16,922 nucleotides of DNA, from positions 1 to 16,922 of the forward strand of contig JAHISY010000109.1 of NCBI GenBank assembly GCA_018817365.1, in the 5' to 3' direction. The notes under the pieces were generated by a model. That model was not told the DNA's origin and made no database searches. It worked only from the letters and a program-made list of their open reading frames with translations. Each line of letters opens with the position of its first letter. The first letter of the stretch is position 1. This DNA is from Patescibacteria group bacterium. Lineage in GTDB: Bacteria; Patescibacteriota; Gracilibacteria; JAHISY01. The position numbers and the translations under genes are program-made. Shown in pieces: positions 6,188 to 13,069 of this stretch.

Positions 6188-7001
6188 AGTGCAAAAATTC
6201 TGCGAGTGCCTCCTCCCAACTCCGCATCTTCGGAAGCTTCGTATTCTGCAAAACGGAATTTCTTGGTCGTTTTGCCGGAGTGGGGAATTCTTCACTCGCG
6301 ACGGGAATCACCTTCACATCCATCCCCGCGAGCCCGAAAATCTTTCGCGCGAAATCCGCCCACGAAGTTTTTCCCAAATTCGTGAGATGAAAGATGCCGC
6401 TTCGATTTTCGATGAGAATTTTTTTCACCGCCTCTGCCAAATCTTCCGAAAAAGTCGGGCAGCCGATTTGATCTGCCACCACTTTAATTTCACAATTCCG
6501 CTTGCCGAGTGCAAGCATCTTTTCCACGAAATTTTCACCCTCGCCAAAAAGCCAACTCGTTCGAATTATCGCAAACTCGCATCCACTTTCGCGAATCGCT
6601 TCCTCTCCTTCGAGTTTCGTTTTCCCGTAAAAATTAATCGGATTCGGTTCGTCTTTTTCTGGAAATCCGTTTTCATTCTCGCCGTCGAAAACATAATCAG
6701 TCGAAAAGTGAATCAGCTTCGCGCCGATTTTTTTACAAATCCGCGCGAGATTGCCGACTGCCGTTGAGTTCACTTTTTCCGCCAAAATTTGATCCGTTTC
6801 CGCCGCGTCCACTTTCGTAAAAGCCGCTGCATTTACGACGAAGTCGGGTTGCGCCGCCTCCAAAATTTCCGCGACGGCAACAAAGTCGGTGATGTCGAGT
6901 TCATTTTTCGAGAAACTTTGCAATTCGGAGCTGCCAGAAAGCTCTTTTTTCAAGGCTTTTCCGAGCATTCCGTCCGAACCAGTGAGAATTATTTTTGGCA
7001 T
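6186..7001 (-). CDS. rfbD: dTDP-4-dehydrorhamnose reductase
   Basis: NADPH-dependent reductase of the extended SDR family, the last step of dTDP-L-rhamnose synthesis for cell-surface glycans. The 271 residues show the Rossmann motif TGSDGMLG near the N-terminus, NAAAFTKVDAAE, the STDYVFDG segment, the catalytic YGKTK (YxxxK), RTSWLFG and RPRNSVL near the C-terminus. I use the ATG at 7001, giving MPKIILTGSDG. A longer open frame to 7070 would run through palindrome B and the end of ychF. None of rfbA, rfbB or rfbC is adjacent, so it is an orphan here. It follows ychF with a 40-bp gap holding palindrome B, and palindrome A lies 42 bp past its stop. Confidence 0.93.
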   Translation of the reverse strand: MPKIILTGSDGMLGKALKKELSGSSELQSFSKNELDITDFVAVAEILEAAQPDFVVNAAAFTKVDAAETDQILAEKVNSTAVGNLARICKKIGAKLIHFSTDYVFDGENENGFPEKDEPNPINFYGKTKLEGEEAIRESGCEFAIIRTSWLFGEGENFVEKMLALGKRNCEIKVVADQIGCPTFSEDLAEAVKKILIENRSGIFHLTNLGKTSWADFARKIFGLAGMDVKVIPVASEEFPTPAKRPRNSVLQNTKLPKMRSWEEALAEFLH

Positions 7002-7011
7002 ATTGCACGGA

Positions 7012-7041
7012 TTTAACCTACCACCTAGGTGGTAGGTTAAA
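7012..7041. repeat. 30-bp perfect palindrome B, between ychF and rfbD
   Basis: TTTAACCTACCACCT followed directly by its exact reverse complement. It abuts the ychF stop codon (7042-7044) and ends 10 bp before the rfbD ATG. As RNA it would form a long hairpin between the two cistrons, without a T-run. Confidence 0.9.
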
Positions 7042-8139
7042 TTAAACGTTGAATTTAAACACGCAAACATCGCCGTCTTTCATCTCATAATTTTTTCCCT
7101 CCGACCGAATCCACCCCTGCTCGCGCGCCGCTGCTTCGCTGCCCGCTTCGATCAATTTTTCGCACGCCACCACGTCCGCGCGGATGAAACCTTTTTCAAA
7201 ATCGGTATGAATTTTTCCCGCAGCCTGCGGCGCGGTCGAATTTTTCCGCAGCTGCCATGCTCGCGTTTCCTTTTCTCCGCTTGTGAAAAAAGTAATTAAA
7301 TTCAAAATTTCATACGCCTCGCGAATCAGCCGGTTCAAACTCGATTCGACAAGCCCGAGATCTACGAGAAAAATCCGCGCCTCCGCCTCGTCGAGTTCCG
7401 CGAGTTCGCTCTCGATTTTCGCGGAAATCGGAATCACTTTTTCAGTCTCCGCCAAATCTGTTCGTCGTCGAAATTCTGCTGCATCAAATTTTGCCAAATT
7501 TTCTTCGCTCACATTCACTGCGTAAATCAAAGGTTTTGCAGTCAAAAGTTGCAGCTCGTGAAAAATCTTCGTTTCCTCCTCACCTTCGATTTCCACGCTT
7601 CGCGCAGGCTTTTCGTTTTCGAGAGCCTCGCGAATTTTCGCGATCAATCCTACCGCGATCTTCGCTTCTTTTTCACCCCCTCGTGCGCGCTTCTCGAAAT
7701 CCGCGTTTCGTTTCTCGAGAGTTTGCAGATCGGCGAGAATTAGTTCCGTCCCGATCGTCTCGACATCCTCTGCCGGATCGGGTTCAGCCGAGATGTGTTG
7801 GATGTCCGCGTTTATGAAATCGCGGACGACTTCGACAATCGCATCTACCTCGCGGATGTGGGCGAGAAATTTATTTCCGAGACCCTCGCCTTCACTCGCG
7901 CCTTTCACCAAACCCGCGATGTCCACGAATTCAATCGCAGCCGGGACTTTCTTCGCCGATTTCGAAATTTCCACCAATTTTTCCACGCGCGAATCAGGCA
8001 CCTCGACGATGCCGATATTCGGATCAATCGTGCAAAACGGGTAATTCGCCGCTTCCGCCGAATGTGATTTCGTGAGCGCGTTGAAAAGCGTGGATTTCCC
8101 CACGTTCGGCAGTCCGATGATTCCGATTTTGAGAGCCAT
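7042..8139 (-). CDS. ychF: Redox-regulated ATPase YchF (OLA1 family)
   Basis: Universally conserved Obg-family P-loop protein that prefers ATP and associates with ribosomes. The 365 residues match the usual length of about 363. Motifs: G1 GLPNVGKS (9-16), NYPFCTIDPN (switch I region), DIAGLVKGASEGEGLGNKFL (G3 and flanking), the helical coiled-coil arm in the middle, and the C-terminal TGS domain (ITFFTSGEKETRAW, KIHTDFEKGFIRADV). I chose the ATG at 8139 (MALKIGIIG) over an in-frame ATG at 8166. The last codon is followed at once by palindrome B. It is the first gene of a minus-strand pair with rfbD and divergent from the pilin operon. Confidence 0.97.
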   Translation of the reverse strand: MALKIGIIGLPNVGKSTLFNALTKSHSAEAANYPFCTIDPNIGIVEVPDSRVEKLVEISKSAKKVPAAIEFVDIAGLVKGASEGEGLGNKFLAHIREVDAIVEVVRDFINADIQHISAEPDPAEDVETIGTELILADLQTLEKRNADFEKRARGGEKEAKIAVGLIAKIREALENEKPARSVEIEGEEETKIFHELQLLTAKPLIYAVNVSEENLAKFDAAEFRRRTDLAETEKVIPISAKIESELAELDEAEARIFLVDLGLVESSLNRLIREAYEILNLITFFTSGEKETRAWQLRKNSTAPQAAGKIHTDFEKGFIRADVVACEKLIEAGSEAAAREQGWIRSEGKNYEMKDGDVCVFKFNV

Positions 8140-8214
8140 ATTTTGGAAGTAAGAAATATAAAACAATTCTCGGTTTTTTCGATTCTATTTGCTCAATTAC
8201 TAAATTAAAGTTCC

Positions 8215-8261
8215 CAAATTTTCAAAATCCAAATCTCAAATTCCAAATAAATTTCAAATCT
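8215..8261. repeat. AT-rich heptad array (CAAANNN)
   Basis: Units CAAAATC (8223-8229), CAAATCT (8230-8236), CAAATTC (8237-8243) and CAAATAA (8244-8250) stand in exact 7-bp register. A further CAAATTTT lies before them and CAAATCT after a 4-bp slip (8255-8261). Confidence 0.6.
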
Positions 8262-8408
8262 TAAAAAATTTAAAACAGTATTTACAAGCAACAGTACAGC
8301 TTTTCGAAAGTCTGTGATCCGATAATATTAGAAGATTAGGAATTGATCATTTGGTTAGCTATTTTGTTAATGAGTTGAGGGTTCACCCATTCTTTTTCTG
8401 TTTCTAAA

Positions 8409-8437
8409 TTGCTTTTCGGCGTATTTTTTGCTAAAAT
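8409..8437 (+). promoter_or_regulatory. Pilin operon promoter
   Basis: TTGCTT (8409-8414), 17-bp spacer, extended -10 TGCTAAAAT (8429-8437). Transcription would start near 8444, about 20 nt before the GTG at 8463. The segment 8406-8443 matches 14586-14623 at 32 of 38 positions. Confidence 0.75.
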
Positions 8438-8462
8438 TGAAAACCGATTTTAACTTATTTTA

Positions 8463-9188
8463 GTGGAAAAGTTTGCAAAACTCATTTTCGGAAAAAGAAA
8501 AGCAGGTTTCACGATGGTTGAGCTGATAGTTGTGATTGTAATTTTGGCGGCAATCACGACAGCCGCGGTGCCGGGTTTCATTGCTTCGCTGCGCCGCGCG
8601 AAATTCGAAAAAACAGTGGAAGAAATAGTAGTTTTACTTGAAAAAGCGCGCACACAGGCACTCGCGAGCGAACTCGATTCGGCTCAAAAAATCCCTTCGG
8701 GAGGCTATGGAGTTTTCTTTGATTTCACTTCCCTTGTTCCCCCCACTGATCAAAAGGCGGTGCTTTTTGTCGATGATTGGAATGCCGATCCGGACGAAGA
8801 TGGCGACGGAAGCGATGCGGCAGCGGTGAATATAAATTACGCGGATGAAGATATTGCCAACCGCATTCTTCCCGACGGGAAGTATACTGAGGGAGGTGAT
8901 TCTGAGCTGGCAGTGGTAACGATTAATGACCCGAAGTACATTCGCATCGAATCACTTTCGGGTACGAAACTTGCCGATTCCAGCGCGTGGGATCACGCGT
9001 TGGACAACGAGATTGTCGTGATTTTCGAACCGCCGTTTGCGGAAACAAAAATTACCGGATGCAATTCAGGCAACCCGGACGTCGATCTCCAAAAATTCGA
9101 AGTCGAAATCGAACTCATAACAGAAGACATTTCTCGCACAATAAGATTTAACCGCATCACCACCACACCCCAAGTTATCGAAAATTAA
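8463..9188 (+). CDS. GspH/FimT-like minor pilin
   Basis: Type IV pilin-like protein with a class III signal peptide: a basic leader (GKRKAG) cleaved after Gly15, then mature FTMVELIVVIVILAAITTAAVPGFIASL with Glu at position 5. The following helix (RRAKFEKTVEEIVVLLEKARTQALASE) is typical of the GspH/FimT family. A beta-rich globular domain follows. It contains an Asp-rich loop DPDEDGDGSD (109-118) that resembles calcium-binding loops. The start is GTG; it gives a leader of normal length, and no ATG lies before the hydrophobic segment. It is the first gene of a four-gene operon, and its stop TAA overlaps the next ATG by one base (TAATG). Confidence 0.85.
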   Translation: MEKFAKLIFGKRKAGFTMVELIVVIVILAAITTAAVPGFIASLRRAKFEKTVEEIVVLLEKARTQALASELDSAQKIPSGGYGVFFDFTSLVPPTDQKAVLFVDDWNADPDEDGDGSDAAAVNINYADEDIANRILPDGKYTEGGDSELAVVTINDPKYIRIESLSGTKLADSSAWDHALDNEIVVIFEPPFAETKITGCNSGNPDVDLQKFEVEIELITEDISRTIRFNRITTTPQVIEN

Positions 9189-9850
9189 TGTTTGTCAAAA
9201 TTAAATCGCGGAAAGGAGAAACGCTCGTCGAAGTGTTGGTTGCGCTTGTGCTGCTCGTGGTGGGGGCGCTGAGCGCGCTTCGTTTGCTCGGGCTCGCTAG
9301 TATCAACAATCAGATTACGAAAGAACGCGTGATCGCCACGAATCTTGCCCGCGAGGGCTTGGAGGCGGTAAGAAATATTCGCGACACGAGTTGGCTACGG
9401 TTCGCGGGGGAGCGGAGACTTTGCTGGAATAATCTCGATGCTTCATCATGTCTCGATGATGATTCTGATGGAATTCCAAACGACCCGATTATTCACCAAA
9501 AAAACTACCTCGCAAAATTCAATAATACGAACTTCCGTTGGGAACTCGATGCTACGGATTTGACCAGCCGTCTGAATTTGGGAGATGGGCTTGATGCCGA
9601 CGATTTGAAATATCGCCTCCAGCTTAATGCGAATGGAGTTTATAATCACGATGCGGCTGGTACCGATACGATTTATTTTCGCGAGATTTACACCGAATAT
9701 ATCGAACCTGATCAAAGCTTAGCTGCAGACGAAAGTGCGAACATTCTCCGCGTCACGTCAAAAGTGGAATGGATAGATCGCGGGAAAATTAGCGATGTCA
9801 CTCTCACCACGCTTCTCACTGATTATCTCGGTCGCAAAAATCACGACTAA
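9188..9850 (+). CDS. PilV-like minor pilin
   Basis: Prepilin-like protein of 220 residues. The leader MFVKIKSRKG is cleaved after Gly10, and mature ETLVEVLVALVLLVVGALSALRLL follows. Position +1 is Glu instead of the usual Phe, and Glu5 is retained. The segment NLAREGLEAVRNIRD is characteristic of PilV/GspI-type minor pilins. Residues 90-100 (DDDSDGIPNDP) look like a thrombospondin type 3 calcium loop. Cys79 and Cys88 could form a disulfide. Its start overlaps the stop of the previous gene (TAATG), implying translational coupling, and no Shine-Dalgarno is present. Confidence 0.82.
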   Translation: MFVKIKSRKGETLVEVLVALVLLVVGALSALRLLGLASINNQITKERVIATNLAREGLEAVRNIRDTSWLRFAGERRLCWNNLDASSCLDDDSDGIPNDPIIHQKNYLAKFNNTNFRWELDATDLTSRLNLGDGLDADDLKYRLQLNANGVYNHDAAGTDTIYFREIYTEYIEPDQSLAADESANILRVTSKVEWIDRGKISDVTLTTLLTDYLGRKNHD

Positions 9851-9865
9851 TTTAAGATTTTAAAT

Positions 9866-10834
9866 TTGAAATTCTCTCTATCAAATCGTTTAAAAAAACT
9901 TCTCTCCTCGCGACGGGGCTTCACGCTCGTGGAGGCAATCGTGGCACTTTCGATTTTTTTGATTGTGATAGCGATGGCGACGGGGATTTTTACCGATTCC
10001 TTTGCAAGTCAACGTAAAATCAAGCTTTCTCGCACTCTTTACGAAGAAGCGCGGATTGCGCTTGAAAGAATCGTGAAAGAGGTGCGGCGGGGCACAATTG
10101 ATTACGAAGAATATTGGAATCGTTTCCAGTATCAATCGGGAGAGACTGACAATTCGTTTTATGGCGAAAATTACGGAGATTACGCTAGGCAGTTTTACCG
10201 TAATTCGAGCGGCGACGTGCCGGCGGTGGTCACTCGTTTCGACGAGAATGTAGGTGAGAATTCCGGAGCTGATCCGCTCGGTGATGCTGCTTCGCTTGCA
10301 GTTTGCGGAGCTGGGTTCGTACCAGCTATTCCCGGAAGCTCCGGCTACGAGCAATGCGAACTTTATATCATCACTGCGGAGGGAACGGAAAAGACAGTCA
10401 TTAAATTAATGCCCGAAATAGTGGATGGCGAAACCGAATATCGTCTCACGATGTTCAAACTTCCCGGTCGCGACTCGGATGCGGATGGACAGATTGACGA
10501 ATGGAAAATTCGAAATGGAGCTGATCCGAGTTCTTCGAAATTCTATGATTTCTGTTCGGCTTACGATGCCGGTGGAGTGTGCACTACTCGTCAATTTCAA
10601 AAAATCCAGCCAGATTCAATCAAAATTACGAGTCTGAAATTTTATATTTCTCCGCGCGAGGATCCGCGAAAAGCGTTCGCGGAGTTTACCGATGATGTGC
10701 AGCAGCAGCCGCACGTCACGATCGAGCTCACCGCTGAGCCGAGCGTCGCGCGAGTCCGCGGAATTCGCGGGGATGCGCCGACCGTCACGATTCAAACCAC
10801 CGTCGGCGCGCGCGCCCAAAATGAGGTTAAATAA
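9866..10834 (+). CDS. PilW/GspJ-like minor pilin
   Basis: Prepilin-like protein of 322 residues. The leader is basic (NRLKKLLSSRRG), with cleavage after Gly18 before FTLVEAIVALSIFLIVIAMATGIF and Glu at position 5. The next helix (LYEEARIALERIVKEVRRGTIDY) is typical of GspJ/PilW proteins. A TSP3-like calcium loop DSDADGQIDEWK (203-214) is followed by the matching NGADP. The start is TTG at 9866; no ATG precedes the signal, and the previous stop is only 15 bp away. Cys148, Cys164 and others lie in the globular part. It probably joins the pseudopilin tip complex, by analogy with GspH/I/J/K. Confidence 0.82.
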   Translation: MKFSLSNRLKKLLSSRRGFTLVEAIVALSIFLIVIAMATGIFTDSFASQRKIKLSRTLYEEARIALERIVKEVRRGTIDYEEYWNRFQYQSGETDNSFYGENYGDYARQFYRNSSGDVPAVVTRFDENVGENSGADPLGDAASLAVCGAGFVPAIPGSSGYEQCELYIITAEGTEKTVIKLMPEIVDGETEYRLTMFKLPGRDSDADGQIDEWKIRNGADPSSSKFYDFCSAYDAGGVCTTRQFQKIQPDSIKITSLKFYISPREDPRKAFAEFTDDVQQQPHVTIELTAEPSVARVRGIRGDAPTVTIQTTVGARAQNEVK

Positions 10835-10853
10835 AGTTAAAAGTTTTCGTTAA

Positions 10854-12104
10854 ATGTTGAAATCTTTTTACCAACTTCGCAAAAGCTTTCGCGACACTCG
10901 CGGGGTTTCGCTGATTATTACGATGGGGCTCACAATTCTGCTCGTGGTGATCTCGACGACTGCAACGCAACTCGTGTTGGGTTTTATGCGGACAACTTTT
11001 CAAGTTGAGCGGGCGAATATCGCTTATTCTGCCGCGGAAGGAGGAATAGAGCTTGCGCTTTACGATCTCGCGAATTACAAAGACGGCTACGAAACCGATT
11101 CCACACAATCGGTTTGCGGGAGCGGCACGAGTCTCACGCAGACGAATAATTTCGATGATGGCTGCGATAGCACCCATGAATATCGTTTTGTAAATTTCAC
11201 CGACTCTGCAATCTCTGGCGGGAGGGGATTTTGGCAACTTTTTTCGCGCACGCTTGCTTCGAGCGGGAAATATTATATTCCCAATCCTTATTTTGCCGGC
11301 GATAAAGATGGCAATCTTGAGGCTGACGAGTGGGGGGAACTCGCGAAAGATAATCCGATTAGCTTAAGTCTGCTGATTGACAACAATCCCGCGGGAGCCG
11401 AGCCGAAAGATCGTTTTCTTTATCTCTCAGATTCTGTTGAAAAGAAAATTATTTTTGATCCGGGCGATGGCTGGGATCCGGACGTGAATGGCAATGACGA
11501 AGACGAACTGCTAACGTGGACTTTCGCTGCGCTTGACGGGATTAGCACCGAATATACGCTGCAAGGCGTGATTTGGGAATCCGATTTTTTGAATCAAGAT
11601 TGCGATGCTAGTGGAGTAGTTGATGCTGATGATGGATACTGTTTCATTTTTGATCTCAATGACAATACAGCCCACAATCCCAGCACTCCGGATGGAGATT
11701 CGTACGCGGGAGAGGATATCAACCGCAATTTACTAAGCGGAAGTGATTCAATCGGCGCCAGCTTCAATCGTGTTTCCAGCGTGGAAGAAACTTTTCTTTA
11801 TTCGACTCCGCAGAAATTTCTCACCGATCTCGGCAGCGCGATGGCTGAGTTCAATCCGAACGATCAGTGGGTGAGCGCGCGATTGACGATCAATCTCATC
11901 GCCACGCTCTCAGAAACCTCGCGGGATACGAGTGCGAGCAATGACGATAGTTTACAATTCAAATTTGAAAGCAATGAAGCGTGGGCGGATGAATACACTT
12001 TCATCATTGCCGAGGGTTTCTCGGGGAATGTGAAGCAGAGTATTGAAACTCGCTTCCGCCGCGAGAGCGCGATTCCGATCTTCTCGTACGTCATTTTCCA
12101 ATAA
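10854..12104 (+). CDS. PilX/GspK-like large minor pilin
   Basis: The fourth and largest pilin-like protein, 416 residues. After the leader (SFRDTRG), the mature N-terminus VSLIITMGLTILLVVISTTATQLVL lacks Glu5. In the GspK/PilX class that absence is normal and fits a position at the tip. NIAYSAAEGGIELALYDLANY follows, typical of PilX N-termini. The globular domain has at least three Asp-rich loops: DKDGNLEADEW (150-160), DPDVNGNDEDEL (208-219), and DCDASGVVDADD (249-260). The last fits the dockerin/EF-type pattern DxDxSGxVxxxD. It starts 19 bp after the previous stop and ends before a strong terminator at 12198. Sequence between the motifs is not recognisable to me. Confidence 0.78.
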   Translation: MLKSFYQLRKSFRDTRGVSLIITMGLTILLVVISTTATQLVLGFMRTTFQVERANIAYSAAEGGIELALYDLANYKDGYETDSTQSVCGSGTSLTQTNNFDDGCDSTHEYRFVNFTDSAISGGRGFWQLFSRTLASSGKYYIPNPYFAGDKDGNLEADEWGELAKDNPISLSLLIDNNPAGAEPKDRFLYLSDSVEKKIIFDPGDGWDPDVNGNDEDELLTWTFAALDGISTEYTLQGVIWESDFLNQDCDASGVVDADDGYCFIFDLNDNTAHNPSTPDGDSYAGEDINRNLLSGSDSIGASFNRVSSVEETFLYSTPQKFLTDLGSAMAEFNPNDQWVSARLTINLIATLSETSRDTSASNDDSLQFKFESNEAWADEYTFIIAEGFSGNVKQSIETRFRRESAIPIFSYVIFQ

Positions 12105-12197
12105 TTTTTTTGTACTCACGCCGCCTCGCAATATAAATATTATTAGGGCTTGTATTTTCCATAAATTAATTTTATTACAGCTAATTTTTTAGATGCC

Positions 12198-12246
12198 AAA
12201 GCTACCTGCCTGCCGGCAGGCAGGCGCGGCATTGATAGCTTTTTTT
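12198..12246 (+). terminator. Pilin operon terminator built on a 20-bp palindrome
   Basis: The perfect palindrome CCTGCCTGCC/GGCAGGCAGG (12205-12224) sits inside AAAGCTA (12198-12204)/TAGCTTT (12236-12242), followed by seven Ts (12240-12246). A further ATGCC (12193-12197)/GGCAT (12228-12232) pair crosses the outer stem, so only one of the two can form in a simple fold. Confidence 0.7.
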
Positions 12247-12296
12247 ATCGCGAATTGGTATCACCTTTTTAGTTTCAAATGTTAAACTCGCGCGCG

Positions 12297-12740
12297 ATGA
12301 AGCTCACGCTTTTTTCCGATGGGGCGGCACGCGGCAATCCCGGTCCCGCCGCTGCCGGCGCGATTATTCAAAATCTGAAAAAGGAGGAGGTGGCTGCGAT
12401 TTCGCAATTTCTCGGGAAAGCCACCAACAATCAAGCCGAATATGCGGCGGTGATTTTGGGATTAAAAAAGGCGCTTGAATTCAACCCGACTGAAATTCAG
12501 ATCTTCCTCGATTCGAAGCTTGTGGCGGAGCAGCTCGCCGGACGGTGGAAAATCAAAGATTTGGAATTAAAAAAATTTGCTGAAAAAGCCCACGCGCTTC
12601 TCGCGCAATTTCAAAAATGGGAGATCGCCTACATCCCGCGCGCGCAAAACAAAAAAGCGGATTCACTTGCGAATCAAGCACTCGATTCCCACGGATTCAA
12701 AAAATCCTCATTTTGCTTTTCCGGCAGCCGCTTTCGCTAA
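12297..12740 (+). CDS. rnhA: RNase HI family protein
   Basis: Degrades the RNA of RNA-DNA hybrids. It is a 147-residue single-domain protein starting MKLTLFSDGAARGNPGP. The catalytic carboxylates are visible: Asp8 (SDGAARGN), Glu48 (NNQAEY), Asp72 (FLDSKL) and Asp122 (KKADSLAN). It is the short type, without an N-terminal hybrid-binding domain. An in-frame ATG at 12279 would add MLNSRA; I prefer 12297 for the family-typical start. The last dozen codons (SSFCFSGSRFR) lie beyond the conserved fold and overlap the 3' end of rpsT by 33 bp on the other strand. Confidence 0.9.
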   Translation: MKLTLFSDGAARGNPGPAAAGAIIQNLKKEEVAAISQFLGKATNNQAEYAAVILGLKKALEFNPTEIQIFLDSKLVAEQLAGRWKIKDLELKKFAEKAHALLAQFQKWEIAYIPRAQNKKADSLANQALDSHGFKKSSFCFSGSRFR

Positions 12741-12986
12741 TTTTGCGACTCCTGATTTTCTCCGTGCCGCTGTTTTTTTGCGGATCAAATTCTTTTTCGC
12801 TGCTTTGTCGATTGCTTGGTAGGCCGTCTTCACTGCCTCCGAAATTTTTCCCGCCGCTTCTTTACTTTTCACGAGTTTCTCCACGATTTTTATCGAAGTG
12901 TGCATTTTTTCTTTCCGAATGCGATTGCGCGCGGTTTTTTTCTTGTCTTTCCGCATTTCGTTGATGGCAGATTTAATGAGAGGCAT
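12708..12986 (-). CDS. rpsT: 30S ribosomal protein S20
   Basis: Primary 16S rRNA-binding protein of the small subunit. The 92 residues form the typical three-helix basic protein: MPLIKSAINEMRKDKKKTARNRIRK, SKEAAGKISEAVKTAYQAIDKAAKKNLI, KKTAARRKSGVAKLAK. It ends on UGA after the usual Ala/Lys-rich tail, which supports UGA as a stop. It has its own promoter (13040-13068) in the 83-bp gap after the Wzz-like gene. Its last 33 bp overlap the convergent rnhA gene. Confidence 0.96.
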   Translation of the reverse strand: MPLIKSAINEMRKDKKKTARNRIRKEKMHTSIKIVEKLVKSKEAAGKISEAVKTAYQAIDKAAKKNLIRKKTAARRKSGVAKLAKAAAGKAK

Positions 12987-13039
12987 CGGGTTTAAAATTT
13001 ATGATTTAAAATTGCAGGCTTGAGAGCCAGAGCCGGTGA

Positions 13040-13068
13040 ATTTTATACTCGAAAAAAAGTTCGGGCAA
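13040..13068 (-). promoter_or_regulatory. rpsT promoter
   Basis: On the minus strand: TTGCCC (13068-13063), 17-bp spacer, TAAAAT (13045-13040). This predicts a leader of about 45 nt before the rpsT ATG. Confidence 0.65.
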
Positions 13069-13069
13069 G

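Larger units (their letters stand above)
8140..8462. other. Divergent intergenic region, ychF / pilin operon
   Basis: This 323-bp AT-rich gap contains no credible gene. It holds a heptad array (8215-8261) and, near its right end, the promoter of the pilin operon. I could not identify a convincing ychF promoter. Confidence 0.6.

Noticed and set aside
6115..7041. Palindromes A and B as intrinsic terminators
   Set aside because: Neither is followed by a T-run on either strand; rplL has a separate, proper terminator at 6158-6187.
7002..7070. Longer rfbD start at 7070
   Set aside because: It would translate palindrome B and overlap the end of ychF; MPKIILTGSDG at 7001 is the family-typical start.
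645..12986. UGA as a sense codon (glycine code of Gracilibacteria/Absconditabacteria)
   Set aside because: pilT and rpsT end on UGA exactly at their family-typical C-termini, and no conserved gene needs UGA read-through.
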